From assembly GCA_035539135.1 (NCBI GenBank), contig DATLJD010000006.1, forward strand, positions 108,047-172,046: a DNA stretch of 64,000 nt. The letters run 5' to 3'. A program made the translations under genes and the position numbers. Within the stretch, counting starts at the first letter, position 1. Every line of letters begins with the position of its first letter. The notes under the pieces are model-generated. The model had not been told where the DNA came from and searched no databases. It saw nothing but the letters and a program-made list of their open reading frames with translations. Shown here piece by piece: positions 1 to 8,612 of the stretch. The stretch comes from JABFWF01 sp035539135 (GTDB taxonomy: Bacteria > Pseudomonadota > Gammaproteobacteria > Xanthomonadales > Xanthomonadaceae).

Positions 1-279
1 CAGCGCGGTGCCGCCGAAGCCGAAGATCACGCCGTTGGTGTGCAGCGGGCGCAGCCGGCTGTAGGTCAGCCAGGGAATATCGAAGTTGAGCGCCGGCCAG
101 TACAGCTGGGCCGCGCACAGCACGCCGACCGCCATGCCGAGGATGCCCCAGATCACCGTCGCGACGGTGAACTGGTGGACGACCTTGTCGTTGTAGTAGG
201 CGGCGGGCGCGGTGGCAGGAGCCGCGGGAGCGGGCTGCGCGGAGGCGCCACCCGCGGGAGCGAGGGTGTCGAGGGTCAT
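1..279 (-). CDS. ccoN: cbb3-type cytochrome c oxidase subunit I, N-terminal part (cut by window edge)
   Basis: Only the first 93 codons are present; the gene runs off the left edge. Translation from ATG at 279 gives an Ala/Pro-rich leader, then a first membrane segment ([19 protein letters not shown]) and the motif [16 protein letters not shown]. This is the characteristic start of CcoN, where the LHTN histidine is a low-spin heme b ligand. CcoN is the catalytic heme-copper subunit of the high-affinity cbb3 oxidase in the inner membrane. A perfect FNR box lies 57 bp upstream of the start, as expected for an oxygen-regulated cco operon. The rest of the operon (ccoO, ccoQ, ccoP) should lie outside the window. 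The identification is firm despite the truncation. Confidence 0.93.
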   Translation of the reverse strand, partial: MTLDTLAPAGGASAQPAPAAPATAPAAYYNDKVVHQFTVATVIWGILGMAVGVLCAAQLYWPALNFDIPWLTYSRLRPLHTNGVIFGFGGTAL

Positions 280-335
280 GGCGGGGGAGGCGGATTTCGG
301 CCCCGCCATTGTCCCGGCCGCGACTTCACCGGGTC

Positions 336-349
336 TTGATCTGGATCAA
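336..349 (-). promoter_or_regulatory. FNR/Anr box upstream of ccoN
   Basis: The sequence TTGATCTGGATCAA matches the FNR/Anr consensus TTGAT-N4-ATCAA at every conserved base. It is centred about 63 bp upstream of the ccoN ATG, in the gap between ccoN and the SH3-M48 gene. FNR-family control of cbb3 oxidase operons is well established, so oxygen-dependent regulation of ccoN is the likely role. The site is seen directly; its use is inferred. Confidence 0.85.
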
Positions 350-438
350 TTCACCGGCCCGGTTCAGGCGGCAGGGCGACCCGGGTCACGGTCCGGTCGT
401 GATGCCCTCGCGTCAGCGAGTCCGCGTGACGTCGTGCC

Positions 439-1770
439 TCACCGGCTGGTGAACTTCTCCAGCCCCGCGTAGTTGCGCCGATCGATCCGGTCCAGGCGCT
501 CGTCCAGCGGTGGGTGGGTCTTGTACAGCTGGGCGAGGGCCGCCGAGCGGGTGCCGAACGCGGTCATCTTCTGCAGCACGGCGTACAGCGCCATCGGGTT
601 GTAGCCGGCGCGCGCGAGGTAGATCTCCGAGGCCTCGTCGGCGCGGTACTCCGCGCCGCGGTCGAGGCTGGTCAGCATCACCGCGGCGCCGTGCTTGCGC
701 ACGTAGTCCTTGGCCAGTTCGCCGGCGACGCTGCCGGCGTCGATGTTGGCCGAGGCCGCTTCCTCCACCGCCGAGGCGGTCTGCTGCTTGCGGATCACGT
801 TGTAGTGGTCGCGCTGGACGACGTGGCTGATCTCGTGGCCGAGCACGGCGCCGACCTCGGCGTCGTCGGCCAGCAGTTCGTACATGCCGCGGGTGATCAG
901 GATGTAGCCGCCGGGCGCGGCGAAGGCGTTGATCTCGCTGCTGTCGATCACGCCGAAGGTCCACGGCAGCTCCGGCCGAGTGGTCTGCGACGCCATCCAG
1001 CGGCCGATCCGGTTGACCCGCGCCTGCGCCGCCGCGTCCGGCCACAGCTTGGCGGCGCCGAGCACGCGGCCGGCGATCTCCGGGCCGAGCGCGAGCTCCT
1101 CGGCGGTCTGCTCGTCCTCGGACTTGCCGGTGGCCGCGTCGGCGACGTTCAGGGCGGACTCGCCCTTGCTGCCCACGCTCACGCCACCCAGCGACATCAG
1201 GCCGCGCAGCGCGCCGAGGCCGCCGCGCTTCTGCGCCTGGGTCGCGCCGCCCTGCTTGCCGCGCTTCGCTTCGGCCGCGTAGGCGACCTTGCTCGCCTTC
1301 AGGCCGTGCGCGTGCGCTTCCTGCTCGGCGGTCTCGGGATCCTCGCGGTGCGACTCGAGCGCCTCCAGCTGCGCACCGTCGAAGGCCGCGGCCTTGAGGT
1401 CGCTCTCGTCCAGGCCGCGCACGCCCGCGGTCTCGGTGACCCGGCCCTTGCCCGCCTTGCCGGCGAACAGCGCGCGCGCGTTGGCGCCTTCGCCCTCCTT
1501 GCCGGCGTAGGCCATGCGCACGTCGTTGACGCGCACGAAGCCGCGCTTGCCGTCGGCCAGCGCGACCTCGAACCACAGCCCCTGCTGGCCGGCGATGCTG
1601 ACCGCCGCGTCGCGCTTGAGCGTGGCCACCGTCGGTGCGGAAAAATCCGGCGAGGCGTGCACGGCGACCGAGGCCTTGTGCACGGTCGCCGCCATCTCGG
1701 CGGCGAGGGCGGCGGGCAGCAGCGCCACCAGCAGGGCGGGCAGCAGGCGGGCGGGGCGGATCACGGGCAT
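439..1770 (-). CDS. SH3-domain M48 family metalloprotease, exported
   Basis: A 443-residue protein starting at ATG 1770. It has a signal peptide (residues 1-24, ending near ALAA), then a bacterial SH3-like domain (about residues 28-88, containing GLWFEVALADGKRGFV), a charged Ala/Lys/Glu-rich linker to about 225, and a C-terminal M48 peptidase domain. The zinc site is HEISH at 312-316, with the third ligand region EYRADEAS further on. M48 periplasmic proteases of this kind act on envelope proteins; the substrate here is unknown. The reading frame stays open upstream to 2445, but that extension lies over the neighbouring CHASE2 gene. The start was placed at MPVIRPARLL because it opens the signal peptide. 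The gene lies 77 bp after the CHASE2 gene on the same strand, so the two may be co-transcribed. Confidence 0.88.
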   Translation of the reverse strand: MPVIRPARLLPALLVALLPAALAAEMAATVHKASVAVHASPDFSAPTVATLKRDAAVSIAGQQGLWFEVALADGKRGFVRVNDVRMAYAGKEGEGANARALFAGKAGKGRVTETAGVRGLDESDLKAAAFDGAQLEALESHREDPETAEQEAHAHGLKASKVAYAAEAKRGKQGGATQAQKRGGLGALRGLMSLGGVSVGSKGESALNVADAATGKSEDEQTAEELALGPEIAGRVLGAAKLWPDAAAQARVNRIGRWMASQTTRPELPWTFGVIDSSEINAFAAPGGYILITRGMYELLADDAEVGAVLGHEISHVVQRDHYNVIRKQQTASAVEEAASANIDAGSVAGELAKDYVRKHGAAVMLTSLDRGAEYRADEASEIYLARAGYNPMALYAVLQKMTAFGTRSAALAQLYKTHPPLDERLDRIDRRNYAGLEKFTSR

Positions 1771-1847
1771 GGGCGACTCCGATAGGGCTGGCGCGAGGGC
1801 GCCGATTGCCGGGGAAAACGCGATTGCGGGCGGCGACGGGCCATCCG

Positions 1848-3695
1848 TCAGGCGATGCGTTCGGACGCCGGGGTCTCGCCCGCGGCGTGGCCGGGTTCGT
1901 CGGCGGCGAAGGCGTCGTGCAGCGACAAGGGGCGCTCGTCGTCGCTGCACAGCAGGCGGCCGAGCACCGCGCACACGCGCGCGCGGGTCTTCTCGATGGG
2001 CTCGTCCTCCGACACCGCGACGCTGATCAGGCTGGCCACGCGCACGCTGCCGTCGTCGGGCAGCACGTCGTCCAGGCCGGACAGGTAGGCGTGCAGCGCG
2101 CGCAGCTCGCGCTCGGCGGTGCGCGCGACCTTCGCGCGATCGTCGCCGCCCCACACCAGCACGGTGACGTCGTTCATCGCTTCCCACAGCCAGCTCTTGT
2201 ATTCGACGATGCCTTCCAGCGCACGCGCCTCGGTGCCCTTGTAGAGGAAGCGGCGCAGGCGCCGGCGGTACTCGCGCAAGCGGCGCCGGAGCGCGCGCGG
2301 ATCGAGGCCGGGATCCGGCACGAAGCGCAGCCGGGCGAGCGCCAGCCAGCGATGGGTGTCGGGGTCGAACTGCGGGCGGTAGTCGTCGTTGCCGATCGCA
2401 TGCCCGCGCTGGGTCGCCGCATAGATCCGGCACAGGCCGAAGCACAGGCTGACGAAGCCGAGCGCGGCGAAGATGTCGAAGAACACCCCGAACGCGCCCA
2501 GCCCGACGAACGCCGCCGCGACCAGGATCAGGTTGCTGGCGACGAAGATCGCGTCCATCTCCCAGGCCGGTTCGCCGCGGAAGAACACCAGCCCGGTCAG
2601 CGCGATCAGCAGCGCCGCCAGCAGGTACTTGAAGCCGGCCGGCGGCATCCAGATCGCGCTGCGGGCGAGCAGGGCCTCGGCCGCCTCGGCGTGGACCTCG
2701 ACCCCGGGCGTGGCCGGGTTGACCGGGGTCGGCTTGGCGTCGTTGAGACCGGCCGCGGTGTAGCCGACGAAGACGCTGCGCCCGCGCAGCGGCGGCAGCG
2801 CGTCCTTCGCGTCACGGCAGACCGGCGCGCCCTCGATCAGGTCGGCGGCGCTGACGTAGGGCAGGCGCTGGTGCGAGCGCCAGTTGACCCGCACCGCCGC
2901 CGGGAACGCGGACGCCGGCCGCCCGCTGGCCGCGGCCGCGACCTGCAGCGACAGCGACGGCAGCGCCCAGCCGTCGATGTCCTTGCGCAGCGGCACGTCG
3001 CGGATCACCCCGTCGGTATCGCGGGTCATGTCGAGCAGCGCGCTGTGTTTCGCCATCGCCGCGCCGTAGGGCAGCAGCAGGGCGATCCGCGGGCCGGGCG
3101 TCGCCGCGTCCGGCGCAACCCTGAAGGCATTCGGGGCCTGCGACACCGGGAGCGCGCCGGCCGCGGCGTCGAAGTCCTCCGGCGCGCGGGTCGCGCCGAA
3201 CACGAAGCGGCCGGCGCCGCCTTCGGCCATCGCCTCGAGGATGCCGTCGCCCATCGGGTCGTCGGGCGAGCGCTCGGGGAACAGCACGTCGTAGCCGACC
3301 GCCTTCACCCCGGCGCGGTCGAGCGCGTCCAGCAGGTCGGCGTGCTGTTGCCGGCTCCACGGCCACGGGCCGATCCGCGCCAGCGAGCAGTCGTCGATCT
3401 CGACCACCACGACCCGGCCGGACGGCGCCGGTTCCCACGGCCGCAGCTTGATCACCTGGTCGAAGATCGCGTCCTCGGCCGAATCGAGGTTGCGCGCGTG
3501 GGTCCAGTCCCAGGCCAGCCAACCGAGCGCGCAGGCGGCGAACAGCGGATAGAAGGCGAAGCCCAGCCTCAGCGCCGCCCACGCGTAGCGCCGCCGGTAG
3601 AAGCGCTCCAGGCGCCCCCAGCGGTCGACGAAGGTGTAGCCCAGCCAGGCCGAGCCGGCCTCCAGCCAGGACAGCAGCGAACGGTGCCAGCGCAA
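1848..3695 (-). CDS. CHASE2-domain membrane sensor protein without a recognisable output domain
   Basis: A 615-residue protein. An N-terminal membrane segment (about residues 44-63) is followed by an extracytoplasmic CHASE2 domain (about 65-310, with VVVVEIDDCSLARIGPWPW and YDVLFPERSPDDP). A cluster of three hydrophobic helices (about 330-415) comes next, then about 190 residues of cytoplasmic sequence. CHASE2 sensors usually carry an adenylate cyclase, diguanylate cyclase or kinase C-terminally. None of their catalytic motifs (HATPase, GGDEF, cyclase) is visible here. The tail contains an Arg-rich stretch (RRRLREYRRRLRRF) and conserved-looking text of unknown function. The start is a TTG codon with a G-rich tract 7-13 bp upstream; no better start exists in frame. 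Signal input is probably periplasmic; the output is not identifiable. Confidence 0.82.
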   Translation of the reverse strand: MRWHRSLLSWLEAGSAWLGYTFVDRWGRLERFYRRRYAWAALRLGFAFYPLFAACALGWLAWDWTHARNLDSAEDAIFDQVIKLRPWEPAPSGRVVVVEIDDCSLARIGPWPWSRQQHADLLDALDRAGVKAVGYDVLFPERSPDDPMGDGILEAMAEGGAGRFVFGATRAPEDFDAAAGALPVSQAPNAFRVAPDAATPGPRIALLLPYGAAMAKHSALLDMTRDTDGVIRDVPLRKDIDGWALPSLSLQVAAAASGRPASAFPAAVRVNWRSHQRLPYVSAADLIEGAPVCRDAKDALPPLRGRSVFVGYTAAGLNDAKPTPVNPATPGVEVHAEAAEALLARSAIWMPPAGFKYLLAALLIALTGLVFFRGEPAWEMDAIFVASNLILVAAAFVGLGAFGVFFDIFAALGFVSLCFGLCRIYAATQRGHAIGNDDYRPQFDPDTHRWLALARLRFVPDPGLDPRALRRRLREYRRRLRRFLYKGTEARALEGIVEYKSWLWEAMNDVTVLVWGGDDRAKVARTAERELRALHAYLSGLDDVLPDDGSVRVASLISVAVSEDEPIEKTRARVCAVLGRLLCSDDERPLSLHDAFAADEPGHAAGETPASERIA

Positions 3696-3768
3696 CCGCG
3701 ATCCCCCCGCGCCGGTGGCGGCGCCCCGGCCGAGGATCGGGCGGGGCGCGCGCGGGTGTCAAGGCGCG

Positions 3769-4416
3769 TCAGCGCTGGCCGGAACGGGCGAAGCTGGGCG
3801 GATCCTCGCTGCCGCGCGGGGTCGGCTTGCTGGCCTCCGACGAGCCGCCGCGCATGCCCGACTGCGCCGCATCGCCGGCACGCAGGTCGAGCACCACCCG
3901 GACCAGGCCGGCATCGGCAGACTGTTCCTCGCGCCGGAAGCCCATTGATTCGGCGAGGTCCAGCATCGGCTGGTTGTCGCCGAGCACATCGCCGTACAGG
4001 GCGTCCAGCTGCTTGCCGCGGGCCCAGCGCACCAGCCGGCGCATCAGGTGGCGGCCCAGGCCCATGCCGGCGACGAAGCCGCTGACCAGGATCGTGAACT
4101 CCGCCTCGCGCCGGCCCGGCACCATCGCGGCGCGGGCCAGTGCGCCGATCACCGCCTCGCCCGGCGGCAGGGGCTCGGCGACCACGATCGCGAACTCGTT
4201 GCGCGGATTCGGGTGGGTCAGCCGTTCGGCGGCTTCCTCGGGCAGTTCGCCCCGGGCCTGCAGGAAGCGGTCGCGGATGCCGTCCGGCTCCAGCAGGGGG
4301 AAGGCCGCGCGCAGGGGAACCGCGTCGTCGGGACGGATCGGACGGATGAGCACCTCGCGCCCGTTGGGAAGGCGCTGCTGCTCGTGCCAGGGGGGGAGTC
4401 GGTTGCGCGCGGCCAT
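3769..4416 (-). CDS. GNAT family N-acetyltransferase
   Basis: From ATG 4416 the protein has 215 residues. It opens RLPNGREVLIRPIRPDDA, the standard beta-1 start of many GNAT proteins. The acetyl-CoA binding region reads VSGFVAGMGLGRHLMRRLVRWAR, matching the Q/RxxGxG/A signature, and is followed by GDVLGDNQPMLDLAESMGF. The C-terminal ~30 residues are Ser/Pro-rich and look disordered. GNAT enzymes transfer an acetyl group from acetyl-CoA to an amine; the acceptor cannot be told, although the arrangement resembles the acetyltransferase part of Pat-like protein lysine acetyltransferases. A TTG at 4452 would add 12 residues; neither start has a strong ribosome binding site. Confidence 0.85.
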   Translation of the reverse strand: MAARNRLPPWHEQQRLPNGREVLIRPIRPDDAVPLRAAFPLLEPDGIRDRFLQARGELPEEAAERLTHPNPRNEFAIVVAEPLPPGEAVIGALARAAMVPGRREAEFTILVSGFVAGMGLGRHLMRRLVRWARGKQLDALYGDVLGDNQPMLDLAESMGFRREEQSADAGLVRVVLDLRAGDAAQSGMRGGSSEASKPTPRGSEDPPSFARSGQR

Positions 4417-4634
4417 AGGAAGCCGATGCTGGCAGGAGGGAAGTGAAGCCAAGCTCTAGACAGCCCGTGATCCGGATCGCCTCACCGGTCCTCCGGGCCC
4501 CGGCGTGGGACCAGGGTCGGCCCGCCCGCGAACGGGGAACGGGCGGACGTACGGGACGGCCGAGCGGGCGGCTCACCCGGGTGGCACGCGGCCGGCCGTT
4601 ACACTCTGCGCCCCGCAAGGCGAGAGAGGCGTCG

Positions 4635-5549
4635 ATGGCAGGCAATGGCGATTCCACCCGCGCGGTGCTGTTCGCGCTCGGCGCCAACTTCGCGATCGCC
4701 GGGGCCAAGGGCGTCGCCGCCTTCTTCACCGGCTCCAGCGCGATGCTGGCCGAGACCGTGCACTCGCTGGCCGACACCGGCAACCAGCTGCTGCTGCTGT
4801 TCGGCATGCGCCAGGCGCGCAAGCCGCCCACGCCGGAATACCCGCTGGGGTACGGCAAGGCGATCTACTTCTGGTCGTTCCTGGTGGCGGTGATGCTGTT
4901 CACCGTCGGCGGCATGTTTTCGATCTACGAGGGCCTGCACAAGCTGCAGCATCCGGAAATGCTGCGGCAGTGGTGGTGGGCGGCCGGCGTGCTGGTGTTC
5001 GGCATCGTCGCCGAGGGCATCTCGATGCGCGCCTGCATGCAGGAAGTGAACAAGGCGCGCGGCGGGCGCTCTCTGTGGCGCTGGTTCCACGAAAGCCGGC
5101 AAAGCGAGCTGGTGGTGATCTTCGGCGAGGATTTTGCGGCGCTGCTCGGCCTGGTGTTCGCGCTGGTCGCGGTGCTGCTGACCGTGGTGACCGGCAACCC
5201 GTTGTGGGACGCGCTGGGCACGATGGCGATCGGCGTGCTGCTGGTGGTGGTCGCGGTGCTGGTCGCGATCGAGGTCAAGGCGATGCTGATCGGGCAGAGC
5301 GTGGACCCGCGCCGGCAGGCGGAGATGCGCAGCTTCCTCGAGGCGCGGCCGGAAGTGGACGCGGTGATCAGCCTGATCACCCTCCAGCTCGGCAACGAGG
5401 TGATGGTTTCGGTGCACGCGCGGATGGACGACAGCCCCAGCGCGGACGCCATGGTGGCGAAGATCAACCTGGTCGAGCGCGCGCTCAAGCAGGCTTTCCC
5501 CGAGGTACGCTGGAGCTTCTTCGAGCCGGAGCTGCGGCGCGGCGCCTGA
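4635..5549 (+). CDS. Cation diffusion facilitator family transporter (SLC30A9-like)
   Basis: A 304-residue inner-membrane protein from ATG 4635 with about six predicted membrane segments. TM2 carries HSLADTGNQ, the HxxxD metal-binding pair of CDF transporters. The equivalent pair in TM5 reads EDFAALLGL, with Glu-Asp in place of the His-xxx-Asp of FieF/YiiP. This is the arrangement seen in the SLC30A9/ZnT9-like branch. The C-terminal cytoplasmic domain (about 215-300) has the usual ferredoxin-like fold pattern. CDF proteins export divalent metals (Zn, Fe, Mn, Co) by proton exchange; the metal here is not predictable. It converges with rlmJ, 3 bp away. Confidence 0.9.
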   Translation: MAGNGDSTRAVLFALGANFAIAGAKGVAAFFTGSSAMLAETVHSLADTGNQLLLLFGMRQARKPPTPEYPLGYGKAIYFWSFLVAVMLFTVGGMFSIYEGLHKLQHPEMLRQWWWAAGVLVFGIVAEGISMRACMQEVNKARGGRSLWRWFHESRQSELVVIFGEDFAALLGLVFALVAVLLTVVTGNPLWDALGTMAIGVLLVVVAVLVAIEVKAMLIGQSVDPRRQAEMRSFLEARPEVDAVISLITLQLGNEVMVSVHARMDDSPSADAMVAKINLVERALKQAFPEVRWSFFEPELRRGA

Positions 5550-5552
5550 GCG

Positions 5553-6410
5553 TCAGGCCGGCGCGCGCAGCCAGTCGACGCGCGGCGCGGGCGGACCGTC
5601 CGCCAGCGCCTGCGCCAGCGCCGGCAGCGTGCGCCGCAGGCCGGCGTCGAAGCCGAACGGCGCGTTGAGCAGCAGCATGCCGCTGCCGTTCATGCGCAGC
5701 GGCGAGTCGTCCTCGCGCACCAGCAGCTCGGCCAGCAGCGCGGACTTCGCCGGCAGCGCCGCGGCCGCGCGCTGGAAGGGCCGCAGCGCGCGCCGCTGCT
5801 TGACCGGGTACCACAGCGCGAACACGCCTTGCGGCCAACGCGCGAGTCCTTCGCGCAGCGCGGCCAGCGCGCTGTCGAACTCGGCCAGCTGCGCCTCGTA
5901 GGGTGGATCCATCAGCACCAGGCCACGGCCGTAGCGCACGCCCTGCAGTTGCGGCGGCAGCAGCGCCTTCAGCGCGGCGTAGCCGTCGCGGCGGTGCACG
6001 GCGACGCGCGGGTCGCCGGCGAAGGCCGCCCGCAATGCATCGGCCTCGTCCGGCTGCAGCTCGCAGCAGGCGATCCGGTCCGGTGCGCGCAGCGCATGCG
6101 CGAGCAGCCACGGCGAGCCGGGGTAGGCGGTGGCGCCGTGTTGCGCGCGGCAGGCGGCGATGGCCTGCAGGTAGCGCGCGATCCAGGGATCGTCGGGCGG
6201 GATCGCGCCCACCCGCTGCACGCCCCCGGCCGCTTCGCCGGTGCGTTGCGCGGCCTCCGCGTCCAGCGCGTACAGCCCGCGCCCGGCGTGGGTGTCGAGC
6301 GCGAAGCAGGCCGCCGGCTTGCGCGTCAGCGCGTCGCACAACGCCAGCAGCACGACGTGCTTGAGGACGTCGGCGTGGTTGCCGGCGTGGAAGGCGTGGC
6401 GGTAGTTCAA
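5553..6410 (-). CDS. rlmJ: 23S rRNA (adenine(2030)-N(6))-methyltransferase RlmJ
   Basis: RlmJ methylates A2030 of 23S rRNA using S-adenosylmethionine. The conserved N-terminus NYRHAFHAGNHADVLKH is present, and the methyltransferase motif DPPYEAQLAEF sits at about residue 160. The reading frame extends upstream to 6491, but family members start one or two residues before YRHAFHAG. The start was therefore set at the TTG codon at 6410, giving 285 residues against about 280 in E. coli. It is divergent from creB, about 90 bp away, and converges with the CDF transporter. It is a housekeeping gene with no sign of unusual regulation. Confidence 0.93.
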   Translation of the reverse strand: MNYRHAFHAGNHADVLKHVVLLALCDALTRKPAACFALDTHAGRGLYALDAEAAQRTGEAAGGVQRVGAIPPDDPWIARYLQAIAACRAQHGATAYPGSPWLLAHALRAPDRIACCELQPDEADALRAAFAGDPRVAVHRRDGYAALKALLPPQLQGVRYGRGLVLMDPPYEAQLAEFDSALAALREGLARWPQGVFALWYPVKQRRALRPFQRAAAALPAKSALLAELLVREDDSPLRMNGSGMLLLNAPFGFDAGLRRTLPALAQALADGPPAPRVDWLRAPA

Positions 6411-6502
6411 GGCGGGGGCGGGGCGGGGGCCGGGCGGAGCATGGTAAGCGGTGGGCGGCGGGGTCGCGCTAGGATGCGGGCGGTTTCGCACGATGCAGCT
6501 TG

Positions 6503-7171
6503 ATGCCGAGGATCCTGGTCGCCGAGGACGAGCACGCCATCGCCGACGCGGTGCTGTACGCGCTGCGCAGCGAGGGGCTGGAGGCCGAGCACGTCACGCT
6601 GGGCGAGCAGGCGCTGGCGCGGCTGCGCGCGGGCGGGATCGACGTGCTGGTGCTGGACGTCGGCCTGCCGGACCGCAGCGGCTTCGACGTCTGCCGCGCG
6701 TTGCGCGGCTTCAGCGACGTGCCGGTGATCTTCCTCACCGCCCGCGACGGCGAGGTGGACCGCGTGCTCGGCCTCGAGCTCGGTGCCGACGACTACGTCA
6801 CCAAGCCGTTCTCCCCGCGCGAGCTGGTCGCCCGCGTGCGCGCCCGGCTGCGGCGCGCGGCCGAGGCCGGCGGCTGGACCACCCGCGGCGACTTCGCGAT
6901 CGACGCCGAAGGCCACCGCATCCGCTTCCGCGGCACGCCGCTGGACCTGACCCGCTACGAGCACGCGCTGCTGGCCGCGCTGCTGCAGCGGCCCGGCGCG
7001 ATCCTGACCCGCGCACAGCTGCTGGACCGCGGCTGGGACGCCGGCAGCGACAGCGGCGACCGCACCGTCGACACCCACGTCAAGACCCTGCGCGCGAAGC
7101 TGCGCGCGGCCGGCGCCGACCCCGACCCGATCCGCACCCACCGCGGCCTCGGCTACTCGCTGGAGGCCTGA
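6503..7171 (+). CDS. creB: Two-component response regulator CreB
   Basis: A 222-residue OmpR/PhoB-type regulator. The receiver domain (1-115) has the acidic pocket at AEDE (residues 7-10), the phosphoacceptor Asp52 (LDVGLPDRSG) and Lys101 (TKPFSP). A winged-helix DNA-binding domain follows (about 125-222, ending HRGLGYSLEA). The start is ATG 6503; a TTG one codon upstream is also possible. The stop is followed at once by the GTG of creC, and creD comes next, so the order is that of the creBCD operon. In E. coli CreB binds a direct repeat TTCAC-N6-TTCAC, and that sequence is present before creD. It is a sensor-regulator pair for envelope and carbon-metabolism signals. Confidence 0.92.
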   Translation: MPRILVAEDEHAIADAVLYALRSEGLEAEHVTLGEQALARLRAGGIDVLVLDVGLPDRSGFDVCRALRGFSDVPVIFLTARDGEVDRVLGLELGADDYVTKPFSPRELVARVRARLRRAAEAGGWTTRGDFAIDAEGHRIRFRGTPLDLTRYEHALLAALLQRPGAILTRAQLLDRGWDAGSDSGDRTVDTHVKTLRAKLRAAGADPDPIRTHRGLGYSLEA

Positions 7172-8611
7172 GTGCGGCTCGGCCTGCGGCTGTTCCTCGG
7201 CGTGTTCCTGATCGTCGGGCTGGCCGCGTTCTTCGTCATGCGCGTGTTCGTCGCCGAGGTGAAGCCCGGCGTGCGCCAGGCGATGGAGGCGACCCTGGTG
7301 GACACCGCCAACGTGCTCGCCGCGCTCGCCGCCGACGACCTCGCCGCCGGCCGCATCGCCGACGGCGCGTTCGCGCGCGCGGTCGCCGAAGCGAAGCGCG
7401 ATCCGCCCGAGGCGACCATCGCCTCGCTGCACAAGCGCGGCTTCGACTACCGCATCTACGTCACCGACGCGCGCGGCATCGTCCGTTACGACTCCGCCGG
7501 CGAGGCGGTCGGCCAGGACTACTCGCGCTGGAACGACGTCTACCTGACCCTGCGCGGCCGCTACGGCGCGCGCTCCAGTCCGGCGGACACCGGCGTCGCC
7601 GGCGACACCGTGATGCACGTGGCCGCGCCGGTCGTGCGCCGCACCGCGCGCGGCGAGGAGATCATCGGCGTGCTCACCGTGGCCAAGGCCAACCGCACGA
7701 TGGCGCCGGTGATCCGCGCCAGCCAGCGCGAGATCCTGCGCAAGGGCGGTTGGCTGCTGGCGCTGTCGGCGCTGGTCGGGCTGGCGATGACGGCGTGGCT
7801 GGCGCGCGGCATCGGCCGGCTGACGCGCTATGCACAGGCGGTGGCCGCGGGCGAACCGGCGCCGCCGCCGGCGCCGCGGCGCGACGAGATCGGCACCCTC
7901 GGCGAGGCGCTGGAGACGATGCGGCGCAAGCTCGAGGGCAAGGATTACGTGGAGCGCTACGTGCAGGCGCTGACCCACGAGATGAAGAGCCCGCTGGCGG
8001 CGATCCGCGGCGCCGCCGAGCTGCTGCAGGAACCCCTGCCGGAGGACGAACGCCGCCGCTTCGCCGCCAATGTCGCGGAGCAGGGCGGCCGGCTCACCAC
8101 GATGATCGACAAGCTGCTGGCGCTGGCCGCGGTCGAGCAGCGCGGCTGGCTGCAGCAGCGGACGCGGGTCGAGGCCGCTGCCCTGGTCGAGGCGGTGGCC
8201 CGCGACCTGCAGCCGGTGCTGGCGGCGCACGGCCTCGCGCTCGACGTCGCGCCAGTGCCGGCCGGGCTGGCGGTCGAGGGCGACGCCTTCCTGCTGCAGC
8301 AGGCCCTGCGCAATCTGCTCGACAACGCGATCGCTTTCTCGCCGCGCGGCGGGCATGTCGCGCTGTCGGCGGCGCGCGCGGGGGACGACGTGCAACTGCA
8401 GGTCGCCGATGGCGGCGCCGGTATTCCCGACTACGCGCGCGACCGGGTCTTCGAGCGCTTCTACTCGCTGCCGCGCGGCGATGGCCGGCGCAGCTCCGGG
8501 CTCGGCCTGCCGTTCGTGCGCGAGGTCGCGCGCCTGCACGGCGGCGAGGCGCTGCTCCAGCCGCGCGAAGGCGGCGGCACCGTGGCGACGCTGCGCCTGC
8601 CGGCCGCCTGA
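7172..8611 (+). CDS. creC: Two-component sensor histidine kinase CreC
   Basis: A 479-residue inner-membrane kinase starting at GTG 7172, directly after the creB stop. It has an N-terminal membrane helix (8-25), a periplasmic sensor region of about 165 residues, a second membrane helix (193-211) and a HAMP region. The dimerisation helix carries the phosphoacceptor His269 in THEMKSPLAAIRGAAE. The ATPase domain has N-box LRNLLDNAI, G1 DGGAGIP and G2 GLGLPFVREV. It would phosphorylate CreB Asp52. The signal sensed by CreC is still debated in the literature. The synteny with creB and creD makes the assignment strong. Confidence 0.92.
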   Translation: MRLGLRLFLGVFLIVGLAAFFVMRVFVAEVKPGVRQAMEATLVDTANVLAALAADDLAAGRIADGAFARAVAEAKRDPPEATIASLHKRGFDYRIYVTDARGIVRYDSAGEAVGQDYSRWNDVYLTLRGRYGARSSPADTGVAGDTVMHVAAPVVRRTARGEEIIGVLTVAKANRTMAPVIRASQREILRKGGWLLALSALVGLAMTAWLARGIGRLTRYAQAVAAGEPAPPPAPRRDEIGTLGEALETMRRKLEGKDYVERYVQALTHEMKSPLAAIRGAAELLQEPLPEDERRRFAANVAEQGGRLTTMIDKLLALAAVEQRGWLQQRTRVEAAALVEAVARDLQPVLAAHGLALDVAPVPAGLAVEGDAFLLQQALRNLLDNAIAFSPRGGHVALSAARAGDDVQLQVADGGAGIPDYARDRVFERFYSLPRGDGRRSSGLGLPFVREVARLHGGEALLQPREGGGTVATLRLPAA

Positions 8612-8612
8612 C

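Noticed and set aside
439..2445. A 668-codon reading that joins the M48 protease to upstream sequence
   Set aside because: The extra N-terminal part is low-complexity shadow of the CHASE2 gene; the signal peptide marks the real start at 1770.
1635..4085. An 816-codon open frame antisense to the CHASE2 gene
   Set aside because: The translation is Arg/Ala/Gly-rich without domains, and the opposite strand codes a coherent CHASE2 protein.
4460..4480. A possible FNR-like site near GTGATCCGGATCGC upstream of the CDF gene
   Set aside because: The half-sites lack the TTGA/TCAA core, so it is no better than chance.
5553..6491. An upstream ATG start for rlmJ at 6491
   Set aside because: It would add a Pro-rich stretch absent from the family; the TTG at 6410 gives the conserved N-terminus.
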